In this document: positions 21,164 through 30,636 of the stretch, piece after piece
Layout: each line of letters begins with the position of its first letter
How positions within the stretch are numbered: position 1 is the first letter of the stretch
Assembly (NCBI RefSeq): GCF_008119665.1
Contig: NZ_CP043046.1
Location: 1-64,000 of the forward strand
DNA: 64,000 nt
Direction: 5' to 3'
From: Pigmentiphaga aceris
Lineage (GTDB): Bacteria; Pseudomonadota; Gammaproteobacteria; Burkholderiales; Burkholderiaceae_B
Position numbers and translations under genes: made by a program
The notes under the pieces: model-generated
The model's database searches: none
Told to the model about the DNA's origin: nothing
What the model saw: only the letters and a program-made list of their open reading frames with translations

Positions 21164-22608
21164 GCCACACCGCCGACAATTTCCTGGACTTGAGCATGAC
21201 GGCTGCGGCCGAAGCGCTGGCCAATGGTGCTGTGTCTTCCCTGGCACTAACCGAGGCCGCAATTGCCCGCGCACACGCCTTGCAGCCCGACTTCAATGCG
21301 TTTGTGCGCATCGATGAAGCCTATGCGCTGGCACAGGCCCATGCCTGTGACGCCGAGCGTGCGCAGGGCAGCTTGCGCGGCCCGCTGCATGGTCTGCCGC
21401 TGGCCTGCAAGGACATGTTCTATCGCAAGGGAACCGTGTCCACCTGCGGGTCCGCATTGCGCAAGGACTGGGTCGCAGACACCACTGCCACCGTGGTGGA
21501 AAAACTGGACGCTGCTGGTGCGATCCAGATCGGCACCTTGAACATGACCGAGTTCGCCTACGGACCCACCGGCCAGAACGCCTTCCTGGGCGATGCGCGC
21601 AACCCCTGGAACCGGGATCACATCACGGGCGGGTCGTCGTCCGGGTCGGCGGTGTCCACGGCCACACGCACGGTATTCGGCGCGCTGGGGTCGGACACGG
21701 CGGCATCGGTGCGCATTCCGGCCGCGCTATGCGGCGTGACCGGCATGAAGACCACCTACGGGCTGGTGTCGCGCGCCGGGTGCATGCCCTTGTCGGCCTC
21801 GCTGGACACCATCGGTCCGCTGACCCGCACGGTGCAAGACAACGCACTGATGCTGTCGATCATCGCTGGGCACGATCCACGTGATCCGGCGTCGGCTTCC
21901 GAGAGCATCGCCCCGCACGCGTATCTCGACGGCGTGGCGCGTGGCAGCGAGTCGCTGACAGGCCTGCGCATCGGGGTGCCGCTGGGCTACTTCGACCGGG
22001 CGGTGGACGCGGGTGTGGCCGGGCTGCTCGACGATGCGCGCGCAGTCTTCGCAACACTGGGGGCGACGCTGGTCGAGGTGCCCATGCCCGATCTGGATGC
22101 GGTGAATGCCGCGGGCATCCTGCTCAGTTGGGGCGATGTGTATGCCATCCACGGCAAGCAGATGCGCGAGCGTGCGGGCGAATACTCCCCTCAGACGCGC
22201 GGTCGCATCGAGCTGTCGCTTGGTCTGGGCGCGCAGGACTACATCAATGCGCAGCGCTACCGTGGCCGCGCGCTGCGCGAATTCGTCGACACGATATTCA
22301 CGCGCTGCGATACCTTGCTAGCACCCACGATGTCCTTGCCCGTGCCGAAACTGAGCGATGTGGACGTTTCTGGCGGGCCGGCCATGATGCGTGTGCTGGA
22401 TGAGATCACCCGCCTGATGCGCCCGATGAACGTGCTGGGCCTGCCCGCGCTTGCGCTGCCCTGCGGCTTCACCGACAACGGCCTGCCCTGCGGCATGCAG
22501 CTGATCGGCCGGCCCTTTGCCGAGCCGCTGCTGTATCGCGTGGGGGCGGCTTATCAAGGTGCGACCGATTGGCATACGCGCTCGCCGCTGAACCACGCTG
22601 CGCAATAA
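21160..22608 (+). CDS. Amidase-signature enzyme (AtzE-like)
   Basis: 482-residue amidase with the Ser-cisSer-Lys triad: Lys84 in LACKDMF, cis-Ser near 159 in GGSSSGSA, and nucleophile Ser183 in SDTAASVRIPA. It should hydrolyse a carboxamide or carboxylated urea. The AtzG-like gene immediately before it favours the AtzE subgroup, but the substrate is not shown. A hydrolase gene follows 71 bp downstream, separated by a hairpin at 22620-22643. Confidence 0.88.
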   Translation: MSHTADNFLDLSMTAAAEALANGAVSSLALTEAAIARAHALQPDFNAFVRIDEAYALAQAHACDAERAQGSLRGPLHGLPLACKDMFYRKGTVSTCGSALRKDWVADTTATVVEKLDAAGAIQIGTLNMTEFAYGPTGQNAFLGDARNPWNRDHITGGSSSGSAVSTATRTVFGALGSDTAASVRIPAALCGVTGMKTTYGLVSRAGCMPLSASLDTIGPLTRTVQDNALMLSIIAGHDPRDPASASESIAPHAYLDGVARGSESLTGLRIGVPLGYFDRAVDAGVAGLLDDARAVFATLGATLVEVPMPDLDAVNAAGILLSWGDVYAIHGKQMRERAGEYSPQTRGRIELSLGLGAQDYINAQRYRGRALREFVDTIFTRCDTLLAPTMSLPVPKLSDVDVSGGPAMMRVLDEITRLMRPMNVLGLPALALPCGFTDNGLPCGMQLIGRPFAEPLLYRVGAAYQGATDWHTRSPLNHAAQ

Positions 22609-22619
22609 GGCTGCGCATC

Positions 22620-22643
22620 GGCTCACCGTACGCGCGGTGAGCC
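22620..22643 (+). terminator. Hairpin after the amidase gene
   Basis: GGCTCACCG (22620-22628) pairs with CGGTGAGCC (22635-22643). A weakly T-rich CTTCATTTC follows. It could reduce read-through to the hydrolase gene. Confidence 0.5.
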
Positions 22644-22679
22644 CGCTTCATTTCAGGAACTACCGATCAGGAACCACCG

Positions 22680-23708
22680 ATGAGCCTGCCCTACCCCGTC
22701 TTCGACGCCGGCAACGTGCCGCTGCAGTCCGGCCGCACCTTCCGCAACATGAAGCTGGCGTACACCACCTACGGTACCTTGAACGCCGATCGCAGCAATG
22801 TGATCGTGCTGCCCACGCCCTACAGTGCGCAGCATCCCAACGTGGACTTCATGGTCGGCTCCGGCTGTGCGCTCGATCCCGACAAGTACTTCATCGTGGT
22901 GCCCGATCTGTTCGGCAACGGCTTGTCGAGTTCACCGTCGAATACCCCCTGGCCAGACGTCGGCGATCGCTACCCGCATGTGACGATTCATGACGCGGTG
23001 AAGGTGCAGCGGCGCATGCTGTCCGAGCTATGGGGCATCGACCGCGTGAAGCTCGTCTATGGCTGGTCGATGGGTGGCATGCAGGCCTACGAATGGGCGG
23101 CGCAGTTTCCAGACATGGTCGAGCGCATTGCAGTCGTCTGCGGCGCGGCGAAATGCGCGCCACACAACCAGGTGTTCATCGAAGGTGTGTCCGCTGCGTT
23201 GATGGCAGACCCGGCGTGGCGCGATGGCGTGTTCACCGAGAAACCGGTGCGCGGCTTCCGGGCCATGGGCCGCATCTATGCAAGCTGGGGCCTGTCGCAG
23301 ACCTTCTTCCGCAACGAGACCTGGCGGCAACTGGGCGCGACGTCCTTGGAAGACTACCTGGTGGCGTTCTGGGAAACGCGTTTCTCGCACCGCGATCCGT
23401 CTGACCTGCTGGCGCAGTTCTGGAGCTGGAAGCACGGCGACATCAGCGCCAACGATCGCTATCAGGGCGACTTGCCTGCCGCGCTGTCTGCGATCCGTGC
23501 ACGCACGCTGCTGATGCCTTGCGACCACGATCTGTACTTCCAGGTGGCCGACAGCGAGATCGAGTTCAAGCACCTGCGCAATGGCGTATTGATGCCGATA
23601 CCGTCGATCTGGGGGCATCGTGCGGGCAGCCCGACGGATCAGCCGGAAGACCGGGCCTTCATCGAGCAGCATGTGAAGGCGTTGCTGGCGGCAGATAGCG
23701 GGATCTGA
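22680..23708 (+). CDS. Alpha/beta-hydrolase, homoserine O-acetyltransferase-like
   Basis: 342-residue alpha/beta-hydrolase of the MetX/homoserine-acetyltransferase-like group. The nucleophile elbow GWSMGG (128-133, Ser130), the oxyanion-side strand VIVLPTPYSAQHPN, and a C-terminal His in WGHRAGSP make up a plausible triad. Sequence is not close enough to call MetX, and no methionine genes are adjacent. It may act with the amidase in degrading a nitrogen compound; that link is inferred from position only. Confidence 0.8.
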   Translation: MSLPYPVFDAGNVPLQSGRTFRNMKLAYTTYGTLNADRSNVIVLPTPYSAQHPNVDFMVGSGCALDPDKYFIVVPDLFGNGLSSSPSNTPWPDVGDRYPHVTIHDAVKVQRRMLSELWGIDRVKLVYGWSMGGMQAYEWAAQFPDMVERIAVVCGAAKCAPHNQVFIEGVSAALMADPAWRDGVFTEKPVRGFRAMGRIYASWGLSQTFFRNETWRQLGATSLEDYLVAFWETRFSHRDPSDLLAQFWSWKHGDISANDRYQGDLPAALSAIRARTLLMPCDHDLYFQVADSEIEFKHLRNGVLMPIPSIWGHRAGSPTDQPEDRAFIEQHVKALLAADSGI

Positions 23709-23795
23709 CGCGGGTCGAACCGGCGTGTGGCGCTTGCCATGCGCTGGTTCGTTGACTGCTATTAACGGCCTCTGTGCTGATCTGCAAGACGCACG

Positions 23796-24314
23796 TTATT
23801 GCCCGAAGGACCGGATCACCACCGGCGGAATCGTGATCAGCAGCACGCCCGCCAGGCTATAGCCCACACTTACACGACCGACGCCCGTCAGCGCCCGGAT
23901 CAGCACGATCATTGGGTAAATCCAGATGGCCAATACCCATACCGGCCAATCGAATTTCTGCACCGCACCGGGCAGCAGTTCGGCCACGGCGGTAGCGGCC
24001 AGCAAGTTCAACATGGTGCCGCCCGTGCCATCCCAACGCTCGCCCCGACGCATCCACCAGTTAAGCAGGTGGGCAGCAATGCTGTAGACCACAAAGGTGG
24101 TCACGACGCTGCGCAGCACCCAGATTTCGATGCGTCCGGTGTTGGCGGTGACACCTGCGTTCACGAACAGGTCGACCAGCATCAGCACCGCCCACGACAG
24201 CCATGCGGGCCAGACGTAGGCATGCATGGATTGTGTGCGCAGCAACAGTGTCTGGCCAGTGGTGTGCAGGAAGCGGGCGAGGTAGTTGTCTTGCCCTGCT
24301 GCGTCAAACGACAT
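23796..24314 (-). CDS. Integral membrane hypothetical protein (Yip1-like layout)
   Basis: 172 residues with about five transmembrane segments (near 30-52, 62-80, 95-120, 120-140 and 148-168). CAGGAAG before ATG 24314 decides the start. The layout recalls small YIP1-type proteins, but no firm motif is seen. It lies downstream of the HerA-like gene on the same strand. Confidence 0.55.
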   Translation of the reverse strand: MSFDAAGQDNYLARFLHTTGQTLLLRTQSMHAYVWPAWLSWAVLMLVDLFVNAGVTANTGRIEIWVLRSVVTTFVVYSIAAHLLNWWMRRGERWDGTGGTMLNLLAATAVAELLPGAVQKFDWPVWVLAIWIYPMIVLIRALTGVGRVSVGYSLAGVLLITIPPVVIRSFGQ

Positions 24315-24440
24315 TGATGCTTCCTGAAGTAGCGTGGGTGAAGGTGATGAACAGCGGCGGCTCAACGACTGTGTTGAGTGTGGCTTCCGGGCGCGTTTGT
24401 CCGCTGATGCTGCCGAACATCGCTGTCCGGCAGCAACTGC

Positions 24441-25970
24441 TCAACGTCGCTTGCTGCCAAAAATACCGCCCAGCACCCCACGTAGTATTTCCTTGCTGAT
24501 GGAGCTGCCCATGCTGCGCGCGGCCGACTTGGCAATCGTCTGCACGATGCCATCATGCTTGCCGCCGCGCGGGCCGGTAGTGCCGAACAGCAAGTCGTTC
24601 AACATGCTGCCCATGCCAGAACTCGCCTCACCTTCCGCAGCAGGTTTTCCACCGGGCAAGGTCTTGCCGGTCGATGCGGGTGCATCCGGCGCACTGGCCA
24701 CCCTGCCCTTCAAGACCTCATATGCCGATTCACGATCAACCACTTTTTCGTACACGCCCGCCACCAGCGATCCTTCGATCAGCGCTTGCCGCTGCGCCGG
24801 AGTGATCGGCCCCAGCTGGCTGCCCGGCGGCAGTACGTACACCCGCTCAGTAATGCTGGGCCGCCCCTTGGCATCCAGCAGGCTGACCAAGGCTTCGCCC
24901 ACCGCCAGCTCCGTGATCGCGCGTTCAATATCCAAGGACGGGTTCTGCCGCATGGTGGTGGCAGTGGCCTTCACCGCCTTCTGATCGCGCGGCGTAAACG
25001 CCCGCAGCGCGTGCTGCACACGGTTGCTCAGCTGCGCCAGGACCGAATCGGGAATATCCAGCGGGTTCTGCGTGACGAAATACACGCCCACGCCCTTGGA
25101 CCGCACCAGCCGCACCACCAGTTCAATGCGTTCGATCAGCACCTTCGGCGCATCGTCGAACAACAGGTGCGCTTCGTCGAAGAAGAACACCAGCTTGGGT
25201 TTGTCCGGGTCGCCGATCTCGGGCAGATGTTCGAACAGTTCCGACAACATCCACAGCAAGAAAGCGGCGTACAGGCGCGGTGACTGCATCAGTTTGTCGG
25301 CGGCCAGCACGTTGACTACGCCCTGGCCGTCCACCGTCTGCATGAAGTCGGCGATGTCCAGCATGGTCTCGCCGAAGAACTTGTCGCCGCCCTGGGATTC
25401 GATCTGCAGCAAACCGCGCTGAATCGCCCCGATGCTGGCGGCGCTGATGTTGCCGTACTCGGTCGTGAACTGGCTGGCGTTGTCGCCCACGTGCTGCAGC
25501 AGCGCGCGCAGGTCTTTCAGGTCCAGCAACAGCAAACCACTGTCGTCCGCCACCTTGAAGACCAGGTTCAGCACACCCGTCTGGGTATCGTTCAAGGCCA
25601 GCATGCGCGACAGCAGCAAGGGCCCCATGTCTGAAATGGTGGCGCGTACCGGGTGGCCCTGCGTGCCGAGCACGTCCCACAAGGTCACCGGGCAGGCAGC
25701 CGACTTGGGTAGTTCAAGCCCCCGTTCCGCAAGGGTTGCGGCCAGCTTGCCACCGATGTTGCCTGCCTGACTGATGCCAGTCAGGTCGCCCTTCACGTCG
25801 GCGATGAAGACAGGCACGCCGATGCGCGAGAAATTCTCGGCCAGCGTTTGCAGCGTAACGGTCTTGCCGGTGCCGGTTGCGCCTGTGATCAGCCCGTGGC
25901 GGTTGGCCAGTTCGGGCAACAGGAAACACTCGGTGGCATCGTGTCTGGCGATGAGAAGCGGGTCGGCCAT
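24441..25970 (-). CDS. HerA-like ATPase, DUF853/YjgR family
   Basis: 509-residue RecA/FtsK-fold ATPase of the DUF853 (YjgR) group. Walker [11 protein letters not shown] is near residues 30-38 and the Walker B strand ends in [17 protein letters not shown]. The C-terminus has the family's [13 protein letters not shown] tail preceded by a disordered Ala/Gly/Ser stretch. The cellular role of the family is unsettled; relatives pump or unwind DNA. An ATG at 25970 with AGGA upstream is preferred to a longer frame starting at 26069, since the conserved sequence begins there. No NurA nuclease is adjacent. Confidence 0.87.
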   Translation of the reverse strand: MADPLLIARHDATECFLLPELANRHGLITGATGTGKTVTLQTLAENFSRIGVPVFIADVKGDLTGISQAGNIGGKLAATLAERGLELPKSAACPVTLWDVLGTQGHPVRATISDMGPLLLSRMLALNDTQTGVLNLVFKVADDSGLLLLDLKDLRALLQHVGDNASQFTTEYGNISAASIGAIQRGLLQIESQGGDKFFGETMLDIADFMQTVDGQGVVNVLAADKLMQSPRLYAAFLLWMLSELFEHLPEIGDPDKPKLVFFFDEAHLLFDDAPKVLIERIELVVRLVRSKGVGVYFVTQNPLDIPDSVLAQLSNRVQHALRAFTPRDQKAVKATATTMRQNPSLDIERAITELAVGEALVSLLDAKGRPSITERVYVLPPGSQLGPITPAQRQALIEGSLVAGVYEKVVDRESAYEVLKGRVASAPDAPASTGKTLPGGKPAAEGEASSGMGSMLNDLLFGTTGPRGGKHDGIVQTIAKSAARSMGSSISKEILRGVLGGIFGSKRR

Positions 25971-26159
25971 GAACAGTCCTGCGAAGCGGGAAGGGATCAG
26001 GCGCAGAGTAATGGAAGCGGGTGATCTGTGTCCGCTTGCCAGGGCTTCAAGGCATATATTGTTCGTCAATGCCTATGTCAACAGCGCAAGAAAACCGAAG
26101 CCTAGCTGGTGATTTATTAAATTATAGTTTAATGAATCAGTCGGAATGTGAAGCCATAA

Positions 26160-26495
26160 ATGGTTCAGGTATCTCAAGCAGTGCGAGTGCTTCCTTCACC
26201 AGCAGCCAGTGCGCTGCGGCGTCTGGGTGCCGATCTGGCGCTTGCTCGCAAGCGCCGCAAGGAAGCATTGAAAACCTGGGCGATCCGCATGCAGGTGTCG
26301 GTGCCGACCCTGATGAAAATGGAAAAGGGCGATCCGACCGTATCCATGGGCGTGTACGCGACGGCCATCTGGCTGATCAATCGCCACGAAGCCCTGGGCG
26401 AGTTGGCCGATCCGGCGCATGACAAGGCTGCGCTCGAAACCGAAGTCCGTGCTGCCAAGGCGCGCTATCAACCGAAGGGAAAGCAAGATGCCTGA
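26160..26495 (+). CDS. HipB-like XRE antitoxin
   Basis: 111-residue helix-turn-helix protein. The HTH runs from about 35 to 90, including KRRKEALKTWAIRMQVSVPTLMKMEKGDPTVSMG, and the tail ALGELADPAHDKAALE is typical of antitoxins paired with HipA kinases. It would bind its own promoter and, in an intact pair, neutralise the toxin. The stop codon overlaps the start of a truncated HipA remnant. AT-rich bases just upstream (26085-26150) probably hold its promoter. Confidence 0.8.
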   Translation: MVQVSQAVRVLPSPAASALRRLGADLALARKRRKEALKTWAIRMQVSVPTLMKMEKGDPTVSMGVYATAIWLINRHEALGELADPAHDKAALETEVRAAKARYQPKGKQDA

Positions 26496-26571
26496 GGTCT
26501 CAAGCTACGAGCCCGTCGACGTGCTGGCTCAGTACATCGACGGGCGCTTGGGCGTCCAGCGGCGCTGCTGA
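26488..26571 (+). pseudogene. Truncated HipA toxin remnant
   Basis: A 27-codon frame starts at ATG 26488, eight bases inside the end of the antitoxin gene, as hipA does in hipBA pairs. It reads MPEVSSYEPVDVLAQYIDG, resembling the first strand of HipA, and then stops. A HipA kinase is normally over 400 residues. A hairpin terminator follows at once, so nearly all of the toxin has been deleted. Confidence 0.65.
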
Positions 26572-26584
26572 TCCACCCTGCGCT

Positions 26585-26619
26585 GGGTAAGCGCGAGCGC
26601 GCTTACCCGCTTCCTTTTT
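26585..26619 (+). terminator. Intrinsic terminator after the hipBA remnant
   Basis: GGGTAAGCGCG (26585-26595) and CGCGCTTACCC (26598-26608) form an 11-bp perfect stem, followed by CTTCCTTTTT. The symmetric stem can also serve the convergent TetR gene. Confidence 0.75.
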
Positions 26620-27226
26620 ACGTCCCCACCCCGTCAAAACACACGCTCAGCATGTGTTTCACGATCGCGTCGTTATCCATCTTGGCGTAGAGCTGCAGGT
26701 AATCCACCGCCGGATCACAGGTACGCGCGTAATAACTGAACAAAATCACGTCGTCGGGCAGGTCGGTGCGCAATTGCCCGGCCTTTTTTGCTGCCTGGAC
26801 GATTTTCTTCAGCCGGCTGTTCAACTTCAGCACGGCCGCTACGTAACGAAGATTGCGCGTCAGCATCTGACGGACCTGCGCGTTCGTAGATGGAAGGAAG
26901 GGCAGGCCGCCGTCCAGCCGTACACGCATCGCCCATTCAAGCAAGGCCCGCAATTTTTCAATCGGGGTCTGCGAAGCGGGCAGTGCGTCCACGAAGGTCA
27001 GCGCGCCGTCCAGCAAGCGGATCATCGCTGCGCCGGCCAGGTCTTCCTTGGACTTGAAGTGTTTGTACAGGCTTGGCTTGGAGATGCCGACATCAAGGGC
27101 CACGTCGTCCATGGTCATGAGATCGAAGCCCTTGCTTGCCAAGGTACGCGTGGTGGCGTCAAGAATCGCGCTTTCACGAAGCTTGAATGCTTGGTCCTTG
27201 AAGCTTAGTCTGCCGAGAATACTCAT
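26618..27226 (-). CDS. TetR-family regulator
   Basis: 202 residues. The N-terminal HTH (about 18-65) includes KGFDLMTMDDVALDVGISKPSLYKHFKSKEDLA, the TetR signature; the C-terminal part is an all-helical ligand domain. It diverges from the lipid-modification operon with about 100 bp between the starts, so it very probably controls that operon and itself. The ligand is unknown. Confidence 0.9.
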   Translation of the reverse strand: MSILGRLSFKDQAFKLRESAILDATTRTLASKGFDLMTMDDVALDVGISKPSLYKHFKSKEDLAGAAMIRLLDGALTFVDALPASQTPIEKLRALLEWAMRVRLDGGLPFLPSTNAQVRQMLTRNLRYVAAVLKLNSRLKKIVQAAKKAGQLRTDLPDDVILFSYYARTCDPAVDYLQLYAKMDNDAIVKHMLSVCFDGVGT

Positions 27227-27238
27227 TGGTAGTTTTCG

Positions 27239-27272
27239 TACTACGTGGTAGATTATTTTCTGTGCCTACAGA
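27239..27272. promoter_or_regulatory. Candidate TetR operators in the divergent spacer
   Basis: Two short dyads sit between the divergent starts: an imperfect TACTACGTGGTA (27239-27250) and TCTGT-N4-ACAGA (27259-27272). Either could be a TetR operator. The evidence is position and symmetry only. Confidence 0.35.
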
Positions 27273-27326
27273 CAATGTTAGCACCGGGTCGCGAATATGA
27301 CCGATCAGCGAACAACAGGAGTGCAA

Positions 27327-28628
27327 GTGACAGGACGATCGGTAACAAGCCAACAGGCTCCCGGGCAGAAGATTGCCGTGGTCGGCGCGGGTATTGCCGG
27401 GCTGGCAAGTGCCTATCTGCTCTCGCGCCAGCACGCGGTCACGCTGTTTGAAGCGGGTGACTATCTGGGTGGGCATACGCGTACCGTAGATGTAACCGTG
27501 GAAGGCAAAACGGTGCCGGTCGATACCGGTTTTCTGGTGTTCAACGACCGGACCTACCCAAATCTGATCGCCTTGTTCAAGGAATTGGGCGTGGCGTCGC
27601 TGGAAACGGATATGTCTTTTGGGGTGACGCTGGACGGCGGCCGCTTCGAGTGGGCGGGTACCAACCTGGATACGGTGTTTGCGCAGCGCCGTCGGCTGTT
27701 GTCGCCTACCTTCTACCTGATGTTGCGCGACATTCTGCGATTCAACCGCAATGCGCATGCCAACCTGCAGGCGGCGCTGGTGTCTGACATCACCTTGGGT
27801 CAGTTGCTGGACCAGGGCGGCTATTCACAAGTGTTCCGTGATGCGTATCTGCTGCCGATGGCGGCGGCGATCTGGTCCAGTCCGACGGGCGACATTCTGC
27901 GTTTTCCGGCCGCGACTTTTTTGCGCTTCTGCATCAATCACGCACTGTTGCAGGTCAACGACCGGCCCAAGTGGCGGTCGGTGGCCAATGGCGGGCGCAA
28001 TTATGTGGAACGGATTGCCGCCACTTTGCGGGATATCCGCCTGTCTACGCCGGTACAAGGGGTAATTCGGACGTCGCAGGGTGTTCGGTTGCAGACTGCC
28101 CATGGCACCGAGGACTTCGATGCTGTGGTGTTTGCCACCCATGCGCCCACTACGCGACGCATGCTGTCGGATGCCGACGCCGACGAAGCTGCGGTGCTGG
28201 ATGCCGTGCGTTATCAGGCCAATACCGCTTTGCTGCATACCGATCCGTCGTTTCTGCCGCGTCGCCGCAAGGTGTGGTCGGCCTGGAATTATGTTGGCGG
28301 CGCGGCGGTCGAGGGTGCCCGCCCGGTGTGTGTTAGCTACCTGATCAATCAGTTGCAGCCGCTGCCCTTCCAGACCCCGGTTATCGTGACCTTGAATCCG
28401 TTCCGGGAGCCGGCCGCCGACAAGCTGCTGGGCCGTTTCGATTACGAGCATCCTTTGCTTGATCACGCGGCCACCCGGGCGCAGCAGAAATTACCTGCCA
28501 TTCAGGGGCGGCGTCGCGCGTGGTTCGCAGGCGCGTGGACGGGTTACGGTTTCCATGAAGACGGCCTGAAGTCGGCCTTGCGTGTTGCTGCCGACTTCGG
28601 TGTGCGTCCGGCCTGGGCGACGACATGA
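27327..28628 (+). CDS. FAD-dependent amine-oxidase-like oxidoreductase
   Basis: 433-residue flavoprotein with the Rossmann dinucleotide motif GAGIAGLASAYLL at the N-terminus followed by EAGDYLGGHT, and the C-terminal FAD-binding segment ending AWFAGAWTGYGFHEDG. It is the first gene of an operon also seen in singlet-oxygen and fatty-acid modification clusters of other proteobacteria, where such proteins oxidise cyclopropane- or methyl-modified acyl chains. I prefer GTG 27327, five bases after AGGAG, to the upstream in-frame ATG at 27297. It overlaps the DUF1365 gene by ATGA. Confidence 0.85.
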   Translation: MTGRSVTSQQAPGQKIAVVGAGIAGLASAYLLSRQHAVTLFEAGDYLGGHTRTVDVTVEGKTVPVDTGFLVFNDRTYPNLIALFKELGVASLETDMSFGVTLDGGRFEWAGTNLDTVFAQRRRLLSPTFYLMLRDILRFNRNAHANLQAALVSDITLGQLLDQGGYSQVFRDAYLLPMAAAIWSSPTGDILRFPAATFLRFCINHALLQVNDRPKWRSVANGGRNYVERIAATLRDIRLSTPVQGVIRTSQGVRLQTAHGTEDFDAVVFATHAPTTRRMLSDADADEAAVLDAVRYQANTALLHTDPSFLPRRRKVWSAWNYVGGAAVEGARPVCVSYLINQLQPLPFQTPVIVTLNPFREPAADKLLGRFDYEHPLLDHAATRAQQKLPAIQGRRRAWFAGAWTGYGFHEDGLKSALRVAADFGVRPAWATT

Positions 28629-29410
28629 TGGATCGCGCTGAACTCATCGTTGGGCAAGTGATGCACGAGCGGTTTCGCCCCGTGCGCCATCGCTTTGCCT
28701 ATCCGGTGTTTTACGTGCGAGTCGATCTGGCGCGGCTGGGCGAGATAGGCAACCGCTGGTTCGGGGTCAATCGCCGTCGTCCGTTGAGTGTGCGCACTGC
28801 CGACTATGGCCCGCGCGATGGCAGTGACCTGCTTGTCTGGATGCGTGGCGTATTGAACGAGGCAAACCTGCCCGCCGACGGGCCGGTGTACCTGCAGACG
28901 TTCCCGCGCGTGTTCGGCCATGTCTTCAACCCAGTGAGCTTCTGGTATTGCCACGATGCACAGGGCAGGCTGCGCGCCATGATGGCCGAGGTCAACAATA
29001 CGTTCGGCGAGCATCATCGTTATCTGTTGTCCGGCCCGGCCGATGCGCCGATCGGTCCCGACACGGTGCTGTCCTGTCGCAAGGTTTTTCACGTGTCGCC
29101 CTTCTGTCAGGTTGAAGGGGGGTATCGCTTCCGGTTCCGCGATATCGGCGACCGGCGTTTTGCCGGCATTGATTATCACGATGCCGAGGGTCTGTTGATA
29201 CGCACGGCCATGGGTGGCCGTGTGCAGTCTTTCACTGCGGCGAATCTGCGCCGCGCATTGTTCGCACAGCCGCTGTTCACCCTTGGTGTGGTGGCGCGCA
29301 TTCACTGGCAGGCCTTGCGCCTGTGGATGCGCAAGGTGCCCTTTTATCGCAAACCCGCCGCGCCATCCAACAGCTTGAGTCATGGTGTGCCGCAGGAGAA
29401 AAATCAATGA
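28625..29410 (+). CDS. DUF1365 family protein
   Basis: 261 residues with the DUF1365 pattern: HERFRPVRHRFAYPVFYVRVDL at the N-terminus, NPVSFWYCHD in the middle and FRVSPFC-like HVSPFCQVEGGYRFRF later. The biochemical role is unknown, but the family is nearly always found between an FAD oxidoreductase and a cyclopropane-type methyltransferase, as here. It is coupled to both neighbours by ATGA overlaps. Confidence 0.9.
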   Translation: MMDRAELIVGQVMHERFRPVRHRFAYPVFYVRVDLARLGEIGNRWFGVNRRRPLSVRTADYGPRDGSDLLVWMRGVLNEANLPADGPVYLQTFPRVFGHVFNPVSFWYCHDAQGRLRAMMAEVNNTFGEHHRYLLSGPADAPIGPDTVLSCRKVFHVSPFCQVEGGYRFRFRDIGDRRFAGIDYHDAEGLLIRTAMGGRVQSFTAANLRRALFAQPLFTLGVVARIHWQALRLWMRKVPFYRKPAAPSNSLSHGVPQEKNQ

Positions 29411-30636
29411 GCCATGTGAACACCTTGTCGCTGACCGGCGATTCCGCGCCTGCAGCGGGTCGCTTGTTTCTGTCGCTGCTGTCGCGACTGCAATGCGGCT
29501 TTCTGAAGGTCACCACGCCGCAAGGGCACGGGCTTGCTTTTGGTGATGCGCACACCGGCCCGGCGGCACACCTGCATCTATTGGACTGGCGTGCCTGCGG
29601 TCGCATCATGGCGGCAGGCGACATCGGTTTTGCCGAGGCCTGGCGTGCTGGCTGGATCGATACCCCCGACCTGCCTGCGGTGCTGCGCCTGGCGCTGCGC
29701 AATCAGGATGTGCTGGATCGCGCGATCTTCGGTGGCCGCATCAAGGGCATGTGGTTCCGCCTGAAGCATCTGCTGCGCAGCAATACGCGCCAGGGCAGTC
29801 GTCGCAACATCCATGCGCACTACGACATCGGCAACGCGTTCTATCAGCTGTGGCTGGACCCGACCTGGACCTATTCCAGTGCGCTGTTCAATGGTGATCT
29901 GGAGCAGAGCCTGGCTGATGCGCAAGCCGCCAAGTATCAGCGCATTGTCGATGTGCTGGGCTTGAAGGCGGGCGACCGGGTGCTGGAGATCGGCTGCGGC
30001 TGGGGCGGTTTTGCGGAACATGCGGTGCGCCAGGGTATTGCGGTGCATGGGGTGACGATCTCGCCCGCGCAGCTGGAATCGGCACGCATACGCCTGGGCT
30101 TGCAAGAGCAGGGTGCGCTGGCGCAGCTTGAGCTGCGTGATTACCGTGACCTGGATGGTCAGTACGACGCCGTGGTGTCCATCGAGATGTTTGAGGCGGT
30201 GGGCGAGCGTTTCTGGGGCCAGTATTTCGACACGGTGCGGGCGCGGCTGAAGCCGGGTGGACGCGCGCTGGTGCAGTCCATCACCATCGATGAACGCCAC
30301 TTCACGCGTTATCGCAGCGGCAGCGATTTCATTCAGCAATTCATCTTCCCGGGCGGCATGCTGCCCAGCATCGATCGCTTCGAGAAGACAGCCAGTCGGC
30401 ATGGCCTGACGACCGTGGACACCTTCGCTTTCGGCCGCGATTACGCCGAGACCTTGCGTCGCTGGCGTCATGCCTTCGACGCCCAGCGCAAGGCCATCGA
30501 AGCCCAGGGTTTCGATGAAGCTTTCATGCGCATCTGGCAGATGTACCTGTGCTATTGCGAGGCTGGCTTTGACGAAGGACGCACGGACGTTGTGCAGTTC
30601 ATGCTGGCGCGCGAACCGGAAGCTGTGACGCGATGA
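29407..30636 (+). CDS. Cyclopropane-fatty-acyl-phospholipid synthase family methyltransferase
   Basis: 409-residue SAM-dependent methyltransferase of the CFA-synthase family, which adds a methylene or methyl group to unsaturated acyl chains in membrane phospholipids. The glycine-rich SAM motif VLEIGCGWGGFAEHA and upstream HYDIGNAFYQLWLDPTWTYSSALF are classical. CAGGAG before ATG 29407 and the ATGA overlaps with both neighbours support the limits; a longer frame upstream lacks conserved sequence. Membership in this operon suggests a role in modified-lipid synthesis under stress. Confidence 0.92.
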   Translation: MSHVNTLSLTGDSAPAAGRLFLSLLSRLQCGFLKVTTPQGHGLAFGDAHTGPAAHLHLLDWRACGRIMAAGDIGFAEAWRAGWIDTPDLPAVLRLALRNQDVLDRAIFGGRIKGMWFRLKHLLRSNTRQGSRRNIHAHYDIGNAFYQLWLDPTWTYSSALFNGDLEQSLADAQAAKYQRIVDVLGLKAGDRVLEIGCGWGGFAEHAVRQGIAVHGVTISPAQLESARIRLGLQEQGALAQLELRDYRDLDGQYDAVVSIEMFEAVGERFWGQYFDTVRARLKPGGRALVQSITIDERHFTRYRSGSDFIQQFIFPGGMLPSIDRFEKTASRHGLTTVDTFAFGRDYAETLRRWRHAFDAQRKAIEAQGFDEAFMRIWQMYLCYCEAGFDEGRTDVVQFMLAREPEAVTR

